DNA of 25,511 nt from assembly GCA_049966695.1 (NCBI GenBank), contig JBMFUG010000034.1, positions 1 to 25,511 on the forward strand, read 5' to 3'. The position numbers and the translations under genes were made by a program. The stretch's first letter is position 1. Every line of letters begins with the position of its first letter. This DNA is from JAKAWM01 sp049966695. GTDB lineage: Bacteria > Actinomycetota > Acidimicrobiia > Acidimicrobiales > Palsa-688. Below the pieces are notes generated by a model. It ran no database searches, was not told where the DNA came from, and saw only the letters and a list, made by a program, of their open reading frames with translations. Below are positions 25,389 through 25,511 of the stretch, piece by piece.

Positions 25389-25511
25389 TCGGAAAATGAC
25401 CTGAGTTGTGCACGCGCGTGGGCGCGCCAGGACAGGGTGCGGGGCAGAGCCCCGCTCGGGACGAAGTCCCGAAGTTGTCAAGCGGCTGTGTTGAGGGTGA
25501 CCTGGTGACCG
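25386..25511. mobile_element. Possible end of another insertion sequence, cut by the window edge
   Basis: The sequence starting TGATCGGAAAATGACC directly truncates ritC. TG at an element tip followed by an A-rich GGAAAATGACC stretch is reminiscent of IS21-family ends, but no gene is visible to confirm this. TGTCAAGCG at 25476-25484 also occurs at 20746-20754 beside the IS3 remnant, in the same orientation. Confidence 0.35.
25439..25472 (+). other. Two back-to-back perfect 7-bp hairpins
   Basis: GCGGGGC-AGA-GCCCCGC (25439-25455) is followed with no gap by TCGGGAC-GAA-GTCCCGA (25456-25472). Both stems are perfect with 3-nt loops. No T-run follows. They may mark a transcription end, a recombination or transposition structure, or the 5' part of a structured RNA; the sequence alone does not decide. 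Confidence 0.5.

Noticed and set aside
19019..25511. CRISPR array, toxin-antitoxin or phage-defence genes in the mobile region
   Set aside because: No regularly spaced repeats and no such coding sequences were seen; all recognisable genes there are transposases, a maturase and recombinases.
1..25511. tRNA or rRNA genes
   Set aside because: Reading the intergenic gaps by eye showed no T-loop/anticodon pattern or rRNA sequence; a dedicated RNA scan was not possible here.

Overview
The window looks like a high-GC actinobacterial chromosome segment, possibly of the Acidimicrobiia. That placement is an inference. It rests on GC-rich coding, frequent GTG/TTG starts, an ANTAR response regulator, a four-S1-domain RpsA, a Pol I with a degenerate proofreading domain, and the polA, rpsA, coaE, uvrB order. 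The first 19 kb is ordinary, densely coding chromosome. From about 19.25 kb to the right edge it is a pile-up of mobile DNA.

Left part (1-5.7 kb): the start of a sensor histidine kinase (cut by the window edge) and its OmpR-type response regulator lie on the minus strand. Divergent from them are a small coiled-coil protein, an ANTAR-type response regulator and a very long APC-family permease that ends in an OB-fold domain. A DtxR/IdeR-family metal regulator with altered metal ligands follows on the minus strand, divergent from polA.

Centre (5.8-14.4 kb): polA, rpsA, coaE and uvrB form a housekeeping run for DNA synthesis and repair, translation and CoA synthesis. An Asp-box (BNR-repeat) lipoprotein closes it. 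From 14.5 to 17.2 kb a zinc-dependent polyol-type dehydrogenase and a FGGY xylulokinase-like kinase probably form a pentitol/pentulose route (polyol to ketose to ketose phosphate). Convergent with them is a sensor protein joining a flavodiiron-like metallo-beta-lactamase domain to an intact GGDEF domain, a candidate oxygen- or NO-responsive diguanylate cyclase.

Right part (19.25-25.5 kb): a frameshifted IS256-family element with 19-bp inverted repeats is followed by a nest of elements. The C-terminal part of an IS3-family transposase adjoins the 3' half of a group II intron, with recognisable domains V and VI and maturase. That intron stops exactly where a Recombinase-in-Trio (RIT) element begins. 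The RIT carries three overlapping tyrosine recombinase genes and, at its left end, three copies of a 14-bp motif. The third recombinase is cut before its catalytic tyrosine, probably by another insertion at about 25386. The transposases and the maturase each carry one apparent 1-nt deletion in a short G/C run, while the RIT genes read open up to the cut.
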